Assembly: GCF_000255705.1 (NCBI RefSeq)
Contig: NZ_JH636441.1
Coordinates: forward strand, 892,087-956,086
Length of the DNA: 64,000 nt
Direction: 5' to 3'
DNA from: Zavarzinella formosa DSM 19928
GTDB lineage: Bacteria; Planctomycetota; Planctomycetia; Gemmatales; Gemmataceae
Shown: positions 20,371-29,940 of the stretch, piece by piece
How the letters are laid out: each line of letters starts with the position of its first letter
How positions within the stretch are numbered: position 1 is the first letter of the stretch
The notes under the pieces: generated by a model
What the model was told of the DNA's origin: nothing
Database searches by the model: none
What the model saw: the letters and a program-made list of their open reading frames with translations, nothing else
Translations under genes and position numbers: made by a program

Positions 20371-21312
20371 ATGAGTTTTGGAATCTTCAAACGAGCCGTC
20401 AAAGAAGCCGCCTCGCCCGTCAAGCAAGTGGCTGAGACTCCGGCAACCCTGTCGGACATGATGAAAGCGATCAAGCAACTTCCGTCGCTCAGCGAAACGG
20501 TTATTCGAGCGATGGCTCTCGCCAATGATGAAAATTATCGCTTCAAGGAACTCGTCGACGTGATGAAGCGGGACGGAGCGATGACCTCGCTCATGCTAAA
20601 AGTCGCCAACAGCGTGGTCTACGGCAGCACCAAACCGGTGGAAACGGTCGATCAGGCCGTCATTCGCATCGGCATGATCCAATGCAATCGCCTCATCACC
20701 ACCGTGGGGATGAAAGGCGCGCTGAAGCCGAAAAATCCCGACGTGGCCAACCGGATCAACATTCTATGGCGACATTCGTTGCTGACGGGGTTCGTCGCCA
20801 CTCACTTAAATGCCAAACTCGGGCTTGGTTTTACCGGCCAAGAATACACCGGTGCTTTGTTGCACGATATCGGCCGGATTGTGTTTCTTCTGACGAATGA
20901 AAAGATGGCGAAGCGGGTTGACCCGCTCACCTTCCGGGAATCTCCTGATATTTTGGCGAGGGAACGGGAGATGATCGGCACCGATCATTGCGAACTTGGG
21001 ATGGAATATTCGCTTCGGCAAAACCTGCCGGCCAACCTGACGCAAGTGATCCGCTATCACCACATCCCGTTGGGCGCCGACATCAACAACCGGACGCTAA
21101 CTGATCTGGTTTGTGCGGCCGATCACCTGACGAATTACGCCCTCAGCGAACGCCGCGTGTCTGACTACGATTTCAAATCAAACCCGAGTTTTAAACGATT
21201 GCTGGAGAAACAATCCCCGGACTTTGTCGAGGCGTTTCCGAATTGCATCGTCAGAGTCATCAAAGCGGCCACCAAGGAAACTCGGGAGGCCTTGCGAGTC
21301 AGCGACTTTTAA
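20371..21312 (+). CDS. HDOD-domain signalling protein
   Basis: A 313-residue soluble protein dominated by an HDOD domain. It has the typical helices (KQLPSLSETVIRAMALANDE about 30-49, MTSLMLKVANSVVYG about 70-84, DQAVIRIGMIQCNRL) and GALLHDIGRI at about 160-170, then GMEYSLRQNLPANLTQVIRYHH. HDOD proteins are HD-related but often lack nuclease residues and act in signalling or stress responses. Here HDIGR keeps an HD pair. No output domain is attached. It converges on the multihaem cytochrome operon with a 14-bp gap. Confidence 0.9.
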   Translation: MSFGIFKRAVKEAASPVKQVAETPATLSDMMKAIKQLPSLSETVIRAMALANDENYRFKELVDVMKRDGAMTSLMLKVANSVVYGSTKPVETVDQAVIRIGMIQCNRLITTVGMKGALKPKNPDVANRINILWRHSLLTGFVATHLNAKLGLGFTGQEYTGALLHDIGRIVFLLTNEKMAKRVDPLTFRESPDILAREREMIGTDHCELGMEYSLRQNLPANLTQVIRYHHIPLGADINNRTLTDLVCAADHLTNYALSERRVSDYDFKSNPSFKRLLEKQSPDFVEAFPNCIVRVIKAATKETREALRVSDF

Positions 21313-21326
21313 TCCGGGGGCCGTTG

Positions 21327-22967
21327 TCACTTGCCGCCCGGTTTCACGAACTCGGTCATCGCGTCCAAAAACGGCGGCAGGTCGAAGTTGCCGAGTTGCT
21401 TCATCCGGGCGTTGAACAACTCGGCCGAGGGTTGTTTGTTGTCCGTCTTCGACGTCCGCAATTCCAGCGACACGGCCATGCCGAGAGCCTTTTGCCGGGC
21501 CTCTGCCGTTTCCGATGGCGGCAGGGTGACTTTCAATCCCGGGCGCCCGCGCAAGCCATCTTGCAACACCCGGATCGACCAGCCCGTTTGTTGGGCGGTG
21601 AAGTAATCGAGGAACAATCCATCCGGGCCGGGGGCTTTGTCCTTCGGTGTGTTTTTCACGAAGTCCAGCCACGCGGTGTATAACTGTTCCGTTCGGGCCG
21701 TGTCGAATGGCAACTTCGCCAGATCGGCTTGGAGTTTCCCGCAGGCATCGCCAAGGGGACGGGCCGTTTTGGCCACTTCGGCCGGGATGCCGAACGGTCT
21801 GGCGTCGATGGCTTTTTGAAGAGCGGCCGTGGATTGATCGTATTCCGCTTTGATTTTGGCGAAACTCGCGTCTGCGTCGAGCGATTTCAACAACACGCGA
21901 GTGCCTTCACCCGGCCATGCAGGCAACGAGGGCCGACCGGGGACGCCGCGATAGCCGCGATCTTGCCGGAAGCTCGGAATCTTCAATTCGTGGTGGCAGG
22001 CGTAACAATCAAACAGGGCGAAGTCGAGGACATCATTCGGCCCGGCCTTGCTTGCGGAGTCGGCGAGCAAATCGGCAAACGCCTTCATCGTGCCGACGGA
22101 ACCGGCCGCCAGATTTCGGGCGTCCGCACATTCGGAATCCATCGGGCGATAGTGATAGCGTTCAAAAGCGGCTTTCGGGTCCAGCTTTTCGATGGCTTCG
22201 TTCTTCGGTTGATGATAATGGCCCGGTTCGTCCCGGCAGAAGGTGACCAGTTCAAACGCGGGCAACGGGGGATGCCCGGCCGCGTACATTTCGTGGGTGA
22301 CGAATTTCCCTTCCTTGACATTGCCAATGTGGCACGACACGCAAACTTCGGTTCGTTTGGCCGGGTCGCGCAGATCGATCATCCCCTTGGCGGCCTTTTG
22401 CGCCGGGGTCCATCCACGCCATTCAGCCTGGACATGCAGGCCGTTCCAATCATTGGCGGGTCCGTGACAAGACTCGCAACTCACGCCATAATCGGTGTTG
22501 AAATGCTTGTCCGGAATGGGGGCTTCCGGCGTGAGATCCAAGGAGTGACACGCCAGGCACGCGGCCTGTTTGGTGATGTCGTATTTGAGATTTTCCTGCA
22601 TCTTCGCGGCAATTGGATTCGGCTTACCATCCTCGGGGTCAACCGGGTTGATCCGGCGAAACGCTTGCGAGTGCATGTCCTGCTTCGACCAGGTCACAAA
22701 CTCGTTGAGTTTGACGAACTGAGTCACTTTGGCTTTGGTGCCGCCCCAATCTCTCTTGGCATATTCCTGATAGGCCAACGAACCTTCTTCGATCCCATGA
22801 CAGCCGACGCATTGAATAACGCTCAGCGAATCACGCACCTTCGTCGCCCCGGCTTCCTTCTTCGGCTCTTGTGTGCGTGCGGGTTCGCTGGTGATCAAGA
22901 TCGCAAAGCAACCCCCGCCAGCCGTGAGGAGTGTCAGGAGTCCGAGGCGAAGCAGGCGAGCGGTCAT
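21327..22967 (-). CDS. Exported pentahaem cytochrome c
   Basis: A 546-residue exported protein. A signal anchor lies at about 4-27, and five CxxCH haem sites follow at 53-57 (CVGCH), 137-141 (CLACH), 164-168 (CESCH), 209-213 (CVSCH) and 321-325 (CYACH). This arrangement, with DYGVSCESCHGP and AAGHPPLPAFEL, fits the cytochrome c554-like multihaem family. The C-terminal about 200 residues carry no haem site. It would act in periplasmic electron transfer; the acceptor and donor cannot be read. Its start overlaps the stop of the next upstream cytochrome gene by 4 bp, so the two are coupled. Confidence 0.9.
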   Translation of the reverse strand: MTARLLRLGLLTLLTAGGGCFAILITSEPARTQEPKKEAGATKVRDSLSVIQCVGCHGIEEGSLAYQEYAKRDWGGTKAKVTQFVKLNEFVTWSKQDMHSQAFRRINPVDPEDGKPNPIAAKMQENLKYDITKQAACLACHSLDLTPEAPIPDKHFNTDYGVSCESCHGPANDWNGLHVQAEWRGWTPAQKAAKGMIDLRDPAKRTEVCVSCHIGNVKEGKFVTHEMYAAGHPPLPAFELVTFCRDEPGHYHQPKNEAIEKLDPKAAFERYHYRPMDSECADARNLAAGSVGTMKAFADLLADSASKAGPNDVLDFALFDCYACHHELKIPSFRQDRGYRGVPGRPSLPAWPGEGTRVLLKSLDADASFAKIKAEYDQSTAALQKAIDARPFGIPAEVAKTARPLGDACGKLQADLAKLPFDTARTEQLYTAWLDFVKNTPKDKAPGPDGLFLDYFTAQQTGWSIRVLQDGLRGRPGLKVTLPPSETAEARQKALGMAVSLELRTSKTDNKQPSAELFNARMKQLGNFDLPPFLDAMTEFVKPGGK

Positions 22968-24385
22968 GGCCGTTGCTCCCGTGGCGTGGGATGTTGCAGG
23001 TCTTGGAAGAGTTTCAGCACTCGGGCGGGGTCGGTGTCGCGGGGACTGTCAATCCGTCCGGCGGGTCCGACGGGGAATCTCAAGGTTTGTCGAAGTTCGA
23101 TCAAGGGGTCCGGATTGGTCTTTGCGGTCGAATGGACGGCATATCGGGCGGCCGCGAGGCCGAGATAGTGTTGAGTGGCCTCATCCCATTCCATGTTTCG
23201 CAATTTTAGATGATCGGGGGTGAGCGCATTCGCGGACAATCCGAAGGAAATGGCTCGCGGACTCAACGGTTCGTTCGTCAGGGAAAGCCAGCGGTCAAAG
23301 TCGGTCATCACTTCGGCGGCCCGCAAACTGATGGTTTTGGGGTTTGCCGTCGGCGACTCGGCAAGCGAAGTTAGATGCTTCAATTTCGCGGGGATATCCA
23401 GCGGTTTCACGCCATCACCCCGCGCATCAGCCAGCCACGGAAGGGTGGCGTTATACCACGACCCCCAACGCATTCCCCCAAGGCGGTGGGTGGTGGAAGT
23501 CACATTTTTCCATGAGGGTGTGGCCAGTTCCTTGTGGCAGGAGAAGCAGGCATATTCCGAAAGCTCCGGCCAAGTGTTCGCCGATGTTTCCGCTCGGTCG
23601 GCCCGCGTTTTGAGCAAGGCGACCGCCGCTCGGGCACAGGCAATCTGGCCGGTCTCCCATGCCTTGGATTCAAACTGCGGATCGCGTTCTTTCCAATGCT
23701 TTTGATAATCCGGCTGATGATGATAAGCGGTGTATTCAAACGCCAGCCGGGGATGCCCGGCGGCGATCAGGTCGTGATTCACATCCCGGTTCTCATCCCC
23801 CACATGGCAGGAAGCACAAACCCGGACGCGGAAGCCGAGATCTTTCAGCGGATAAAACCCATATTCACCGGCTTGTTGTTTGGCAGAGAGCGACTTCCAA
23901 CCCGGTTGATAATGGGCGGTTCCCCATTCCCCGGCGGGACCGTGGCAGCTTTCGCAGCCGACGCCAATCGGGGAAATCAGCCGTTGGTCCGGAATAGTCA
24001 CGGCGTCCGGGGCGTGGCACTTCAGGCAACGCTCGTCACGGTGGGCGGCGATCACCGTTCCGTGCGGACCGGCGAGGTTTTTGGCGATGGTCTTCGATTG
24101 GGCGTTGTGCAGCACCGCATAGGCCTTGCGGTGAGGATCTCCCTCGAACCAAGTGAGGGATTCGCTGCCCGGTTCGCCGACGTTGCCGCCGCCGTGACAA
24201 CTGGCGGCATTGCAACCCAGATGACCGATGCCATGAGCCTGCTTGGGTTGGATGCGGCCGTCCGCCACATCGAAAATCGGTGGAGATGTTGAAGTTCGCG
24301 GGGACGACAGAACGTTGGAAATCACCATCAAGGTGACGGCCAGCCCGACGGCCGGTGTCCAACGAATGATGTGGCGTGACCCCAT
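22964..24385 (-). CDS. Exported multihaem cytochrome c with a CX4CH site
   Basis: A 473-residue exported protein, first gene of a two-gene operon. The N-terminal segment (about 8-27) is a signal anchor. Haem sites: an unusual CX4CH, CNAASCH (58-64), then CxxCH at 120-124 (CLKCH), 144-148 (CESCH), 190-194 (CASCH) and 280-284 (CFSCH). The leading GHLGCNAASCHGG resembles the planctomycete PSCyt-type haem motif. The middle is homologous in layout to the downstream protein (VGCESCHGP, LIAAGHPRLAFEY), suggesting an old duplication. It is divergent from the DUF1080 gene. Confidence 0.9.
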   Translation of the reverse strand: MGSRHIIRWTPAVGLAVTLMVISNVLSSPRTSTSPPIFDVADGRIQPKQAHGIGHLGCNAASCHGGGNVGEPGSESLTWFEGDPHRKAYAVLHNAQSKTIAKNLAGPHGTVIAAHRDERCLKCHAPDAVTIPDQRLISPIGVGCESCHGPAGEWGTAHYQPGWKSLSAKQQAGEYGFYPLKDLGFRVRVCASCHVGDENRDVNHDLIAAGHPRLAFEYTAYHHQPDYQKHWKERDPQFESKAWETGQIACARAAVALLKTRADRAETSANTWPELSEYACFSCHKELATPSWKNVTSTTHRLGGMRWGSWYNATLPWLADARGDGVKPLDIPAKLKHLTSLAESPTANPKTISLRAAEVMTDFDRWLSLTNEPLSPRAISFGLSANALTPDHLKLRNMEWDEATQHYLGLAAARYAVHSTAKTNPDPLIELRQTLRFPVGPAGRIDSPRDTDPARVLKLFQDLQHPTPREQRP

Positions 24386-24684
24386 GACGGTTCAACGAGG
24401 GTGCGGGTTCCGGAGGTATGGAAGAGTATATCAGATCAAGAGTTGCGAACGCCAACGCAAAACCGAAACCGGCCTCCGAGATTCACCCCCCGGCTTCCGG
24501 TTATGCGGGCTTGAGCAATTTTTAGAAATCGTCGGCAGGCTTCCAAATGCTTGATCCGTCGAACCGGCCACTTGCAAATGAGGTTCGGGAGGGGTACAGA
24601 ATGAGGAGCGGGAACGGGCCTCGGCCGTTTCCCGCCGGTTTTGCAAACCCCGCCAAACTCTCCCCCCGTTGTTGTGAGAACCCC

Positions 24685-25413
24685 ATGCGAATCTGGTTCC
24701 TGATCCTGAGCGCCGTTGTCATCGGCTCCCCGGCGTTTGCCCAGTATGAGAGCATCGCCGACCTGAAAGTGGCGAAGCCGGAAGACAAGCAAGACGCCAA
24801 AAGCACGCCCGCCCCGAGCGGAGCCTTGGTGTTGTTCGACGGCAAAAACCTCGACCAATGGGTGAAACGGAATGACCCGAAGACCACCGCGACTTGGAAG
24901 CTCCTCGACGGCGGCATCATGCAAGTCAACGGCGGGGACATCATCACCAAGGAACTCTTCGACGGCAGCTTCACCCTGCACGTGGAATTCCGCGTGCCGT
25001 ATATGCCGAAGGCCAGCGGGCAGGGCCGGGGAAACAGCGGCGTCTACTTGCAAGGCCGGTATGAAGTCCAGGTGCTGGACAGCTACGGGCTGGACTCCAA
25101 GGACAACGATTGCGGCGGGATTTACACCATCGCCAAGCCGCTCGTGAACGCCTGCAAGGCCCCGACCGTGTGGCAGACCTATGACATCGACTACACTTCC
25201 CCCAAGTTCGTCGATGGCAAGAAGACGGAACCCGGCCACATCACCGTGCTGCATAACGGCGTGAAGATCCACGACAATGTGACCATCACCAAGGACAACA
25301 CCACCTCCGGCCTCGGCGGCGACCCGAGCAAGCCCGGCCCGATCCTTCTGCAAGACCACGGCAACCCGGTGCAATATCGCAACATCTGGTTGGTGAAGAA
25401 AACCGCGAAGTAA
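24685..25413 (+). CDS. Exported DUF1080 (3-keto-disaccharide hydrolase-like) protein
   Basis: A 242-residue exported protein from ATG 24685; the in-frame ATG at 24547 would bury the signal peptide MRIWFLILSAVVIGSPAFAQ. The mature part is a DUF1080 concanavalin-like beta-sandwich: ALVLFDGKNLDQWV (about 48-61), ELFDGSFTLHVEFRVPYMP, GNSGVYLQGRYEVQVLDSYG and the final ILLQDHGNPVQYRNIW. Some members hydrolyse 3-keto-glucosides; many planctomycete copies are uncharacterised. It is transcribed away from the cytochromes and followed by a 10-bp hairpin. Confidence 0.92.
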   Translation: MRIWFLILSAVVIGSPAFAQYESIADLKVAKPEDKQDAKSTPAPSGALVLFDGKNLDQWVKRNDPKTTATWKLLDGGIMQVNGGDIITKELFDGSFTLHVEFRVPYMPKASGQGRGNSGVYLQGRYEVQVLDSYGLDSKDNDCGGIYTIAKPLVNACKAPTVWQTYDIDYTSPKFVDGKKTEPGHITVLHNGVKIHDNVTITKDNTTSGLGGDPSKPGPILLQDHGNPVQYRNIWLVKKTAK

Positions 25414-25429
25414 GTCAAACCACCCGGCA

Positions 25430-25457
25430 AAATCCTCCTCACTCGCAAGGAGGATTT
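25430..25457 (+). terminator. 10-bp hairpin after DUF1080
   Basis: Arms 25430-25439 (AAATCCTCCT) and 25448-25457 pair perfectly over an 8-nt loop, 16 bp after the DUF1080 stop. The right arm ends in ATTT; a short U-run only. Confidence 0.65.
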
Positions 25458-26003
25458 CATCAAATCGCCCCGCACGTTACACGTGAAGAAAAACCCTTCT
25501 CTTGCGATCAAATGACTCGAACTGACTGGCATTCCATTCAGACCATGAGGTTACAGGGCTTCATATTTCACGATTTCAAAACCGGTCAAAATCCACTCCA
25601 AATGTGACCTGAAAACGCTGAAAAACAGTCGTTCGGCGACCATTTTTGGACAATTTGCACCCCAAAACTGGTCAAAAACAGTGGGCCAACTGAACACCTT
25701 TTTTCAAAATCCTCGGGAAAATCGGTATCTCCCCTGATGATTTTGGGCAAATGCGCAGCGATTTTGAGGCATTGCAAATGGCCTAAAATAACCGCTCCAC
25801 CCTGATTTCCGGATGATGAAAAGAGCCTCGTGGCCCAAATGGCGGTTTGGCCCGGCCGACACATGCAGGCAGATCGCTCTTTTATCCTCAACTCTTGTAT
25901 CCCAGATATGAACACAATCAAAAAATAATTCAATTCTGAAAATCCTGACAGTCGATAGATCTTATGCTCGCCCGATGCTTTACTCGTAAGCAAAAAATCT
26001 CCC
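25458..26003. other. AT-richer 546-bp spacer, nothing identified
   Basis: This stretch is visibly more AT-rich than the neighbours. It contains repeated short motifs such as GGTCAAAA (near 25585 and 25669) and AAAACAGT. A - strand open frame of 174 codons overlaps it but has no signal peptide, no family look and atypical composition. I see no tRNA fold or coding domain. Confidence 0.5.
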
Positions 26004-26774
26004 ATGTCTGTTCGAGGTCGCAACATTCCGTTGACGCCCGCCCGCCGGTTGATTGGTGATTTGATGTGTGCGACTCGCGGTGTGCCGTGCATTGTGATGG
26101 AACGTCGCATGCACTTGGGCCAGCTTGTCGCCGCCCGGCAGAATCATCCGACGCGAGTGGGTTGGTGCGCCATCTTCACGAAGGCGTTCGGACTCGTCTC
26201 GGCACAAAGACCCGAATTGCGCCGGGCATTTCTGAGCTATCCCCGGTCGCACTTGTATGAGCACAACAGAAGCATCGCCAGCGTGGCCGTCGAACGACGG
26301 CTCGGCAATGAGGAGGCGGTGCTGTTCGCGCTGTTCCAAGGCCCCGAGGAGCGGTCGCTTGTCACATTGCAAACCGACATGGACCGGGCAAAGAATGCCC
26401 CGGTCGAAGAGAACGGCGCGTTCCGGCGCGAGTTGCGATTGAGCCGGCTCCCGTCTCCGCTGCGGCGACTCATTTGGTGGTACACCTTCAAAGTCTGCGG
26501 AAAAAGACGGGCCAAACATTGCGGCACCTTCGGCATTTCTGCGACCGCCTCGCTCGGCGCCAGCCAACTGATGCTTCTTTCGCCTCTGACGACGACGCTT
26601 TACTACGGCCCGTTTGACAAAGAAGGCGCGATTGATGTCCGGCTTGTCTTTGATCATCGCGTGGTTGACGGCGCCAACATCGCCCGCATCATGGTGGAAC
26701 TGGAAGGGATTCTGTGCCAGGAGATTCTCACAGAACTCGCCGCCGGGGCCGCATCATCCAAAATCGCGGCCTGA
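26004..26774 (+). CDS. Stand-alone 2-oxoacid dehydrogenase E2-type acyltransferase domain
   Basis: A 256-residue protein that resembles only the catalytic domain of dihydrolipoyl acyltransferases (E2). The last part has the hallmark DHRVVDGANIARIM (H218, D222, G223), and the N-terminus (IPLTPARRLIGDLMCAT) is the usual entry helix. There is no lipoyl domain or E3/E1-binding domain, so it cannot act as a normal dehydrogenase core by itself. No E1 or E3 gene is nearby. Similar lone domains occur in some bacteria, possibly as acyltransferases with other carriers. Function is inference. Confidence 0.78.
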   Translation: MSVRGRNIPLTPARRLIGDLMCATRGVPCIVMERRMHLGQLVAARQNHPTRVGWCAIFTKAFGLVSAQRPELRRAFLSYPRSHLYEHNRSIASVAVERRLGNEEAVLFALFQGPEERSLVTLQTDMDRAKNAPVEENGAFRRELRLSRLPSPLRRLIWWYTFKVCGKRRAKHCGTFGISATASLGASQLMLLSPLTTTLYYGPFDKEGAIDVRLVFDHRVVDGANIARIMVELEGILCQEILTELAAGAASSKIAA

Positions 26775-26956
26775 CCGTCCATTCGGACCCTCCGGATTCA
26801 TGTCAGGAACATTGCCCGAAATTCACTCCCGAAAACTATCGCCGATTTCCCGCTTGGCATTCGGGGATATTCCCTTTGTAATGGTGTTTGTTGTTCGTCC
26901 GCAATACAACACTACGCGGAACAGAATTCCCGCCTCCCGAACCTGGAACCTGACAC

Positions 26957-28426
26957 GTGGCATCTGAAACATTTCTCTCCCACGCCGGTCGTCATCTCTT
27001 GAACCGGCGGGCGTTCCTCCAGCACGGCGGCACCGGTTTGGGCGGCATCGCCCTTGCCTCATTGTTAAACGCCGAAGAAAAGACGCCCTTGCGGCCGGTC
27101 ATCGACGCGGCGAAGCCGTTTGCCCCGCGCAAGCCGCACTTTGCCCCGAAAGCGACGAAAGTTCTGGTGATCTTCTGCTCCGGGGCAATCAGCCATCTGG
27201 ATTCGTTTGATTACAAACCAGAGTTGGTGAAACGGGACGGCCAGCCAATGCCCGGCGGCAAACTGGTCACGTTTCAGGGAGAGCAGGGGAATCTCACCAA
27301 ACCGTTGTGGGAGTTCAAGCCACGCGGGAAGTCCGGCAAGATGGTGTCCGACTTGCTGCCGAACCTCGCGGAACTTGCCGACGAGATGTGTTTCATCCAC
27401 TCGATGACGGCAAAAAGCAACACCCACGGCCCGGCCGAGAACCAAATGGGCACGGGGTTCACGCTCGATGGTTTCCCCTCAATGGGAAGTTGGGTGAGCT
27501 ATGCGCTCGGCAGCGAAACGCAGGATCTGCCGTCGTTCGTCGCCATCCCCGATCCTCGCGGCGGGCCACAGGTGGGGCCGAACCATTGGAACAGCGCGTT
27601 TCTCCCGGCCGTGTTCCAAGGGACGGCCTTTACGGCCGACAAGCCCATTCCGCACTTGAATCGTCCGGCCTCCATCAACCAAGACAACGAAGCGGCCACC
27701 CGCGATTTCTTGAAACTGCTCAACGACAAGCATCTGGAGCAAAACCCCGGCGACACCGATCTGGCCGCTCGCGTGGCCAGTTACGAGATGGCCGCAAAGA
27801 TGCAATTGCGGGCCGCCGAAGTGGCCGACCTGACCCGCGAAACCAAAACCACCCACACAGCCTACGGCACGGACTCGGCGAACAAAACAATGGCCGGGTT
27901 CGCCCGCAATTGTCTGCTGGCGAGACGATTGTTGGAACGAGGCGTGCGGTTTGTGCAACTGTTCAACGGGGCTTATGCGATGGGCGAAGGCGTCGGCAAT
28001 TGGGACGGCCACAAAACACTGAAGACCCAATACGACATCCATGCCCCGATCCTTGACCGGCCCTGCGCCGCGTTGTTGAAGGACTTGAAAACTCGCGGAC
28101 TGTTAAAAGACACACTGGTGGCATTCGTCACAGAATTTGGCCGGATGCCCACCTTCCAAAAGGGAGCCAGCGGCCGGGACCATAACCCCAAAGGCTTCAC
28201 GGTCTGGCTCGCCGGGGCGGGGGTGAAAGCTCCGTTCTCGTATGGTTCCACCGATGAATTTGGCCACCAAGCTCTTCCGGAAAACGCCACCAGCATCTAC
28301 GATTTACACGCCACGATGCTGCATCTTCTCGGGTTGGATCACGAAAGACTCTCGTTCTACCACAACGGGATCGACCGCCGACTGACCGATGTTCATGGTC
28401 ATGTGTTGAGTGATTTGGTTGTTTGA
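26957..28426 (+). CDS. DUF1501 protein with twin-arginine leader
   Basis: A 489-residue exported protein beginning with GTG at 26957. The leader NRRAFLQHGGTGLGGIALAS (about 17-36) is a Tat-type signal. DUF1501 is a sulfatase-like alkaline-phosphatase-superfamily domain; here the usual metal-site block reads CSGAISHLDSFDYKP, where most members have GGPSHIDTFD. The C-terminal GRMPTFQKGASGRDHNPKGF and LLGLDHERLSFYHNGIDRRLT blocks are intact. No DUF1549/DUF1553 partner is adjacent, unlike most DUF1501 genes. Followed 27 bp later by the PrsW-like gene. Confidence 0.92.
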   Translation: MASETFLSHAGRHLLNRRAFLQHGGTGLGGIALASLLNAEEKTPLRPVIDAAKPFAPRKPHFAPKATKVLVIFCSGAISHLDSFDYKPELVKRDGQPMPGGKLVTFQGEQGNLTKPLWEFKPRGKSGKMVSDLLPNLAELADEMCFIHSMTAKSNTHGPAENQMGTGFTLDGFPSMGSWVSYALGSETQDLPSFVAIPDPRGGPQVGPNHWNSAFLPAVFQGTAFTADKPIPHLNRPASINQDNEAATRDFLKLLNDKHLEQNPGDTDLAARVASYEMAAKMQLRAAEVADLTRETKTTHTAYGTDSANKTMAGFARNCLLARRLLERGVRFVQLFNGAYAMGEGVGNWDGHKTLKTQYDIHAPILDRPCAALLKDLKTRGLLKDTLVAFVTEFGRMPTFQKGASGRDHNPKGFTVWLAGAGVKAPFSYGSTDEFGHQALPENATSIYDLHATMLHLLGLDHERLSFYHNGIDRRLTDVHGHVLSDLVV

Positions 28427-28453
28427 CCGGAAATTTTTCTCGCGAGACTCGTA

Positions 28454-29890
28454 ATGCCCATTTCTGTGAACTGTCCGGCTTGCGGCAAAGGACACAAGGC
28501 CCCCGACCGGGCGGCGGGCCGGACGCTCAAATGTCTGGCCTGCGGCGAACCAATGACCGTCCCTCCGGCGGAAATCGATCCGGCGGCCTTGTTGCTTGCT
28601 CCGGACGAACCCGTTTCGACGCCTCTCCCGCCGAACGGTGACTTAACCAAGCCGGAATCGCCACCGGAACCGGTCGCAACGCCTCCATCGCACAGCTATG
28701 GCTTGGCGGAGTCTGAAGCATCATTTGAATCGCCATCCGAACCGGTCGTCCCGGCGCCGAAACCGAAGGCAAAACGCCCCAAGCCGGACCTCGCCACGCT
28801 TCCGCCCCTGACGACTGACGACCCGCCTCTCTGGCGACGGCACCTCCATTGGCTCCTCGTTCTGGCGATGATCCCGCTGGCGGCGTCGCTCTTGGTGAAG
28901 AGCAACGAACGGGATGTCCTTGACCGGTTTAAGGACACTCTCCAGAGTGCATCTCCAGAATCGCTGGCCAAGTTTGAATCGCTCGATTCCGACGCGACCA
29001 TCGACGATCTTCTCGGTGTCCTGCCGGGCTCCAAACTTCAGGGAGCGTGGCTGCCTCGCAACACAATGGCCCATTGGGGTTTGGCGGCGGCCTCAACGGC
29101 GCTCTTCCTCGTTTTCTTCATGTTCCTCGCCTCCGACGGGTCGGCCAAACCGCTTCAGGTGCTTGGTGTCGGCCTGTTCTCCGCGACCATCGGCATCGGC
29201 CTGTTGTTGGTGGTGCAAGTGATTGCCTCAATGACCGAGGGACGGGTGGTTATGGGCCGCAGTGTGTTGGTGATTATCTTTTACATCTTCAAGTTCATCG
29301 CTTTTTCCTACAACGCGGCCAGCGATCCCGACAATGGTTTTCTCCTCAGTTTCGTTGGCTTCACCCTCGGCGTCGGCCTCTGCGAAGAATTAGTCAAGAC
29401 ATTGCCGCTCTTTCAACACCGGGAAGAGTCAAAGGGAAAGGTCTGGCGGGGGCTCTTCATCTGGGGCCTTGCCTCCGGAGCGGGATTTGGCATCGCCGAG
29501 GGCATCCTTTATTCCGGCCGCTATTACAACGGCATCCAAGGCCCCGGCATTTATGTGGTGCGGTTTCTCTCGTGCGTGGCCCTGCACGCCATCTGGTCCG
29601 GTTCGGCCGCCATCACACTTTATTTGAAACGAGATTTGTTTAATCACATTGATGCGTGGCACGACTGGATCGGGCCAATTTTGCTCGTGATAGGCGTCCC
29701 GATGATCCTGCACGGCCTATATGACACGAGTTTGAAACGCGATATGAACGGCGTGGCCCTGCTCGTCGCCATCGCCAGTTTCGGCTGGCTCGCCTATCTC
29801 AGCAGCCGCCTTTACGGCACCGACGACGAAGCCGCCAACCGGGCCATGCTTGCCGAATACAAACGTCGAAGACAGGTGGTTTCGGAATGA
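28454..29890 (+). CDS. PrsW-family intramembrane protease with N-terminal zinc ribbon
   Basis: A 478-residue membrane protein. The N-terminus is a zinc ribbon with C7, C10, C27 and C30 (CPAC, CLAC). A Pro/Glu-rich linker (about 40-115) leads to about eight hydrophobic helices. The PrsW glutamate/histidine motifs are visible: CEELVKTLPLF (about 312-322), ASGAGFGIAEGILY and ALHAIWSGSAAI, followed by PMILHGLYDTSLK. PrsW cleaves anti-sigma factors in Bacillus; the substrate here is unknown. The zinc ribbon shares exact Cys spacing with two other membrane proteins in this window. Confidence 0.9.
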   Translation: MPISVNCPACGKGHKAPDRAAGRTLKCLACGEPMTVPPAEIDPAALLLAPDEPVSTPLPPNGDLTKPESPPEPVATPPSHSYGLAESEASFESPSEPVVPAPKPKAKRPKPDLATLPPLTTDDPPLWRRHLHWLLVLAMIPLAASLLVKSNERDVLDRFKDTLQSASPESLAKFESLDSDATIDDLLGVLPGSKLQGAWLPRNTMAHWGLAAASTALFLVFFMFLASDGSAKPLQVLGVGLFSATIGIGLLLVVQVIASMTEGRVVMGRSVLVIIFYIFKFIAFSYNAASDPDNGFLLSFVGFTLGVGLCEELVKTLPLFQHREESKGKVWRGLFIWGLASGAGFGIAEGILYSGRYYNGIQGPGIYVVRFLSCVALHAIWSGSAAITLYLKRDLFNHIDAWHDWIGPILLVIGVPMILHGLYDTSLKRDMNGVALLVAIASFGWLAYLSSRLYGTDDEAANRAMLAEYKRRRQVVSE

Positions 29891-29940
29891 GATGTGGGAT
29901 GGTGTGTCAATAAACAAGCTGCCAACATAGTGCGGAGCCG

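Noticed and set aside
21729..23168. A 479-codon frame on the + strand
   Set aside because: It is antisense to the two cytochrome genes, whose haem motifs are intact on the - strand.
25586..26110. A 174-codon - strand frame in the AT-rich spacer
   Set aside because: No signal peptide, family look or typical composition, and it overlaps the start of the acyltransferase gene.
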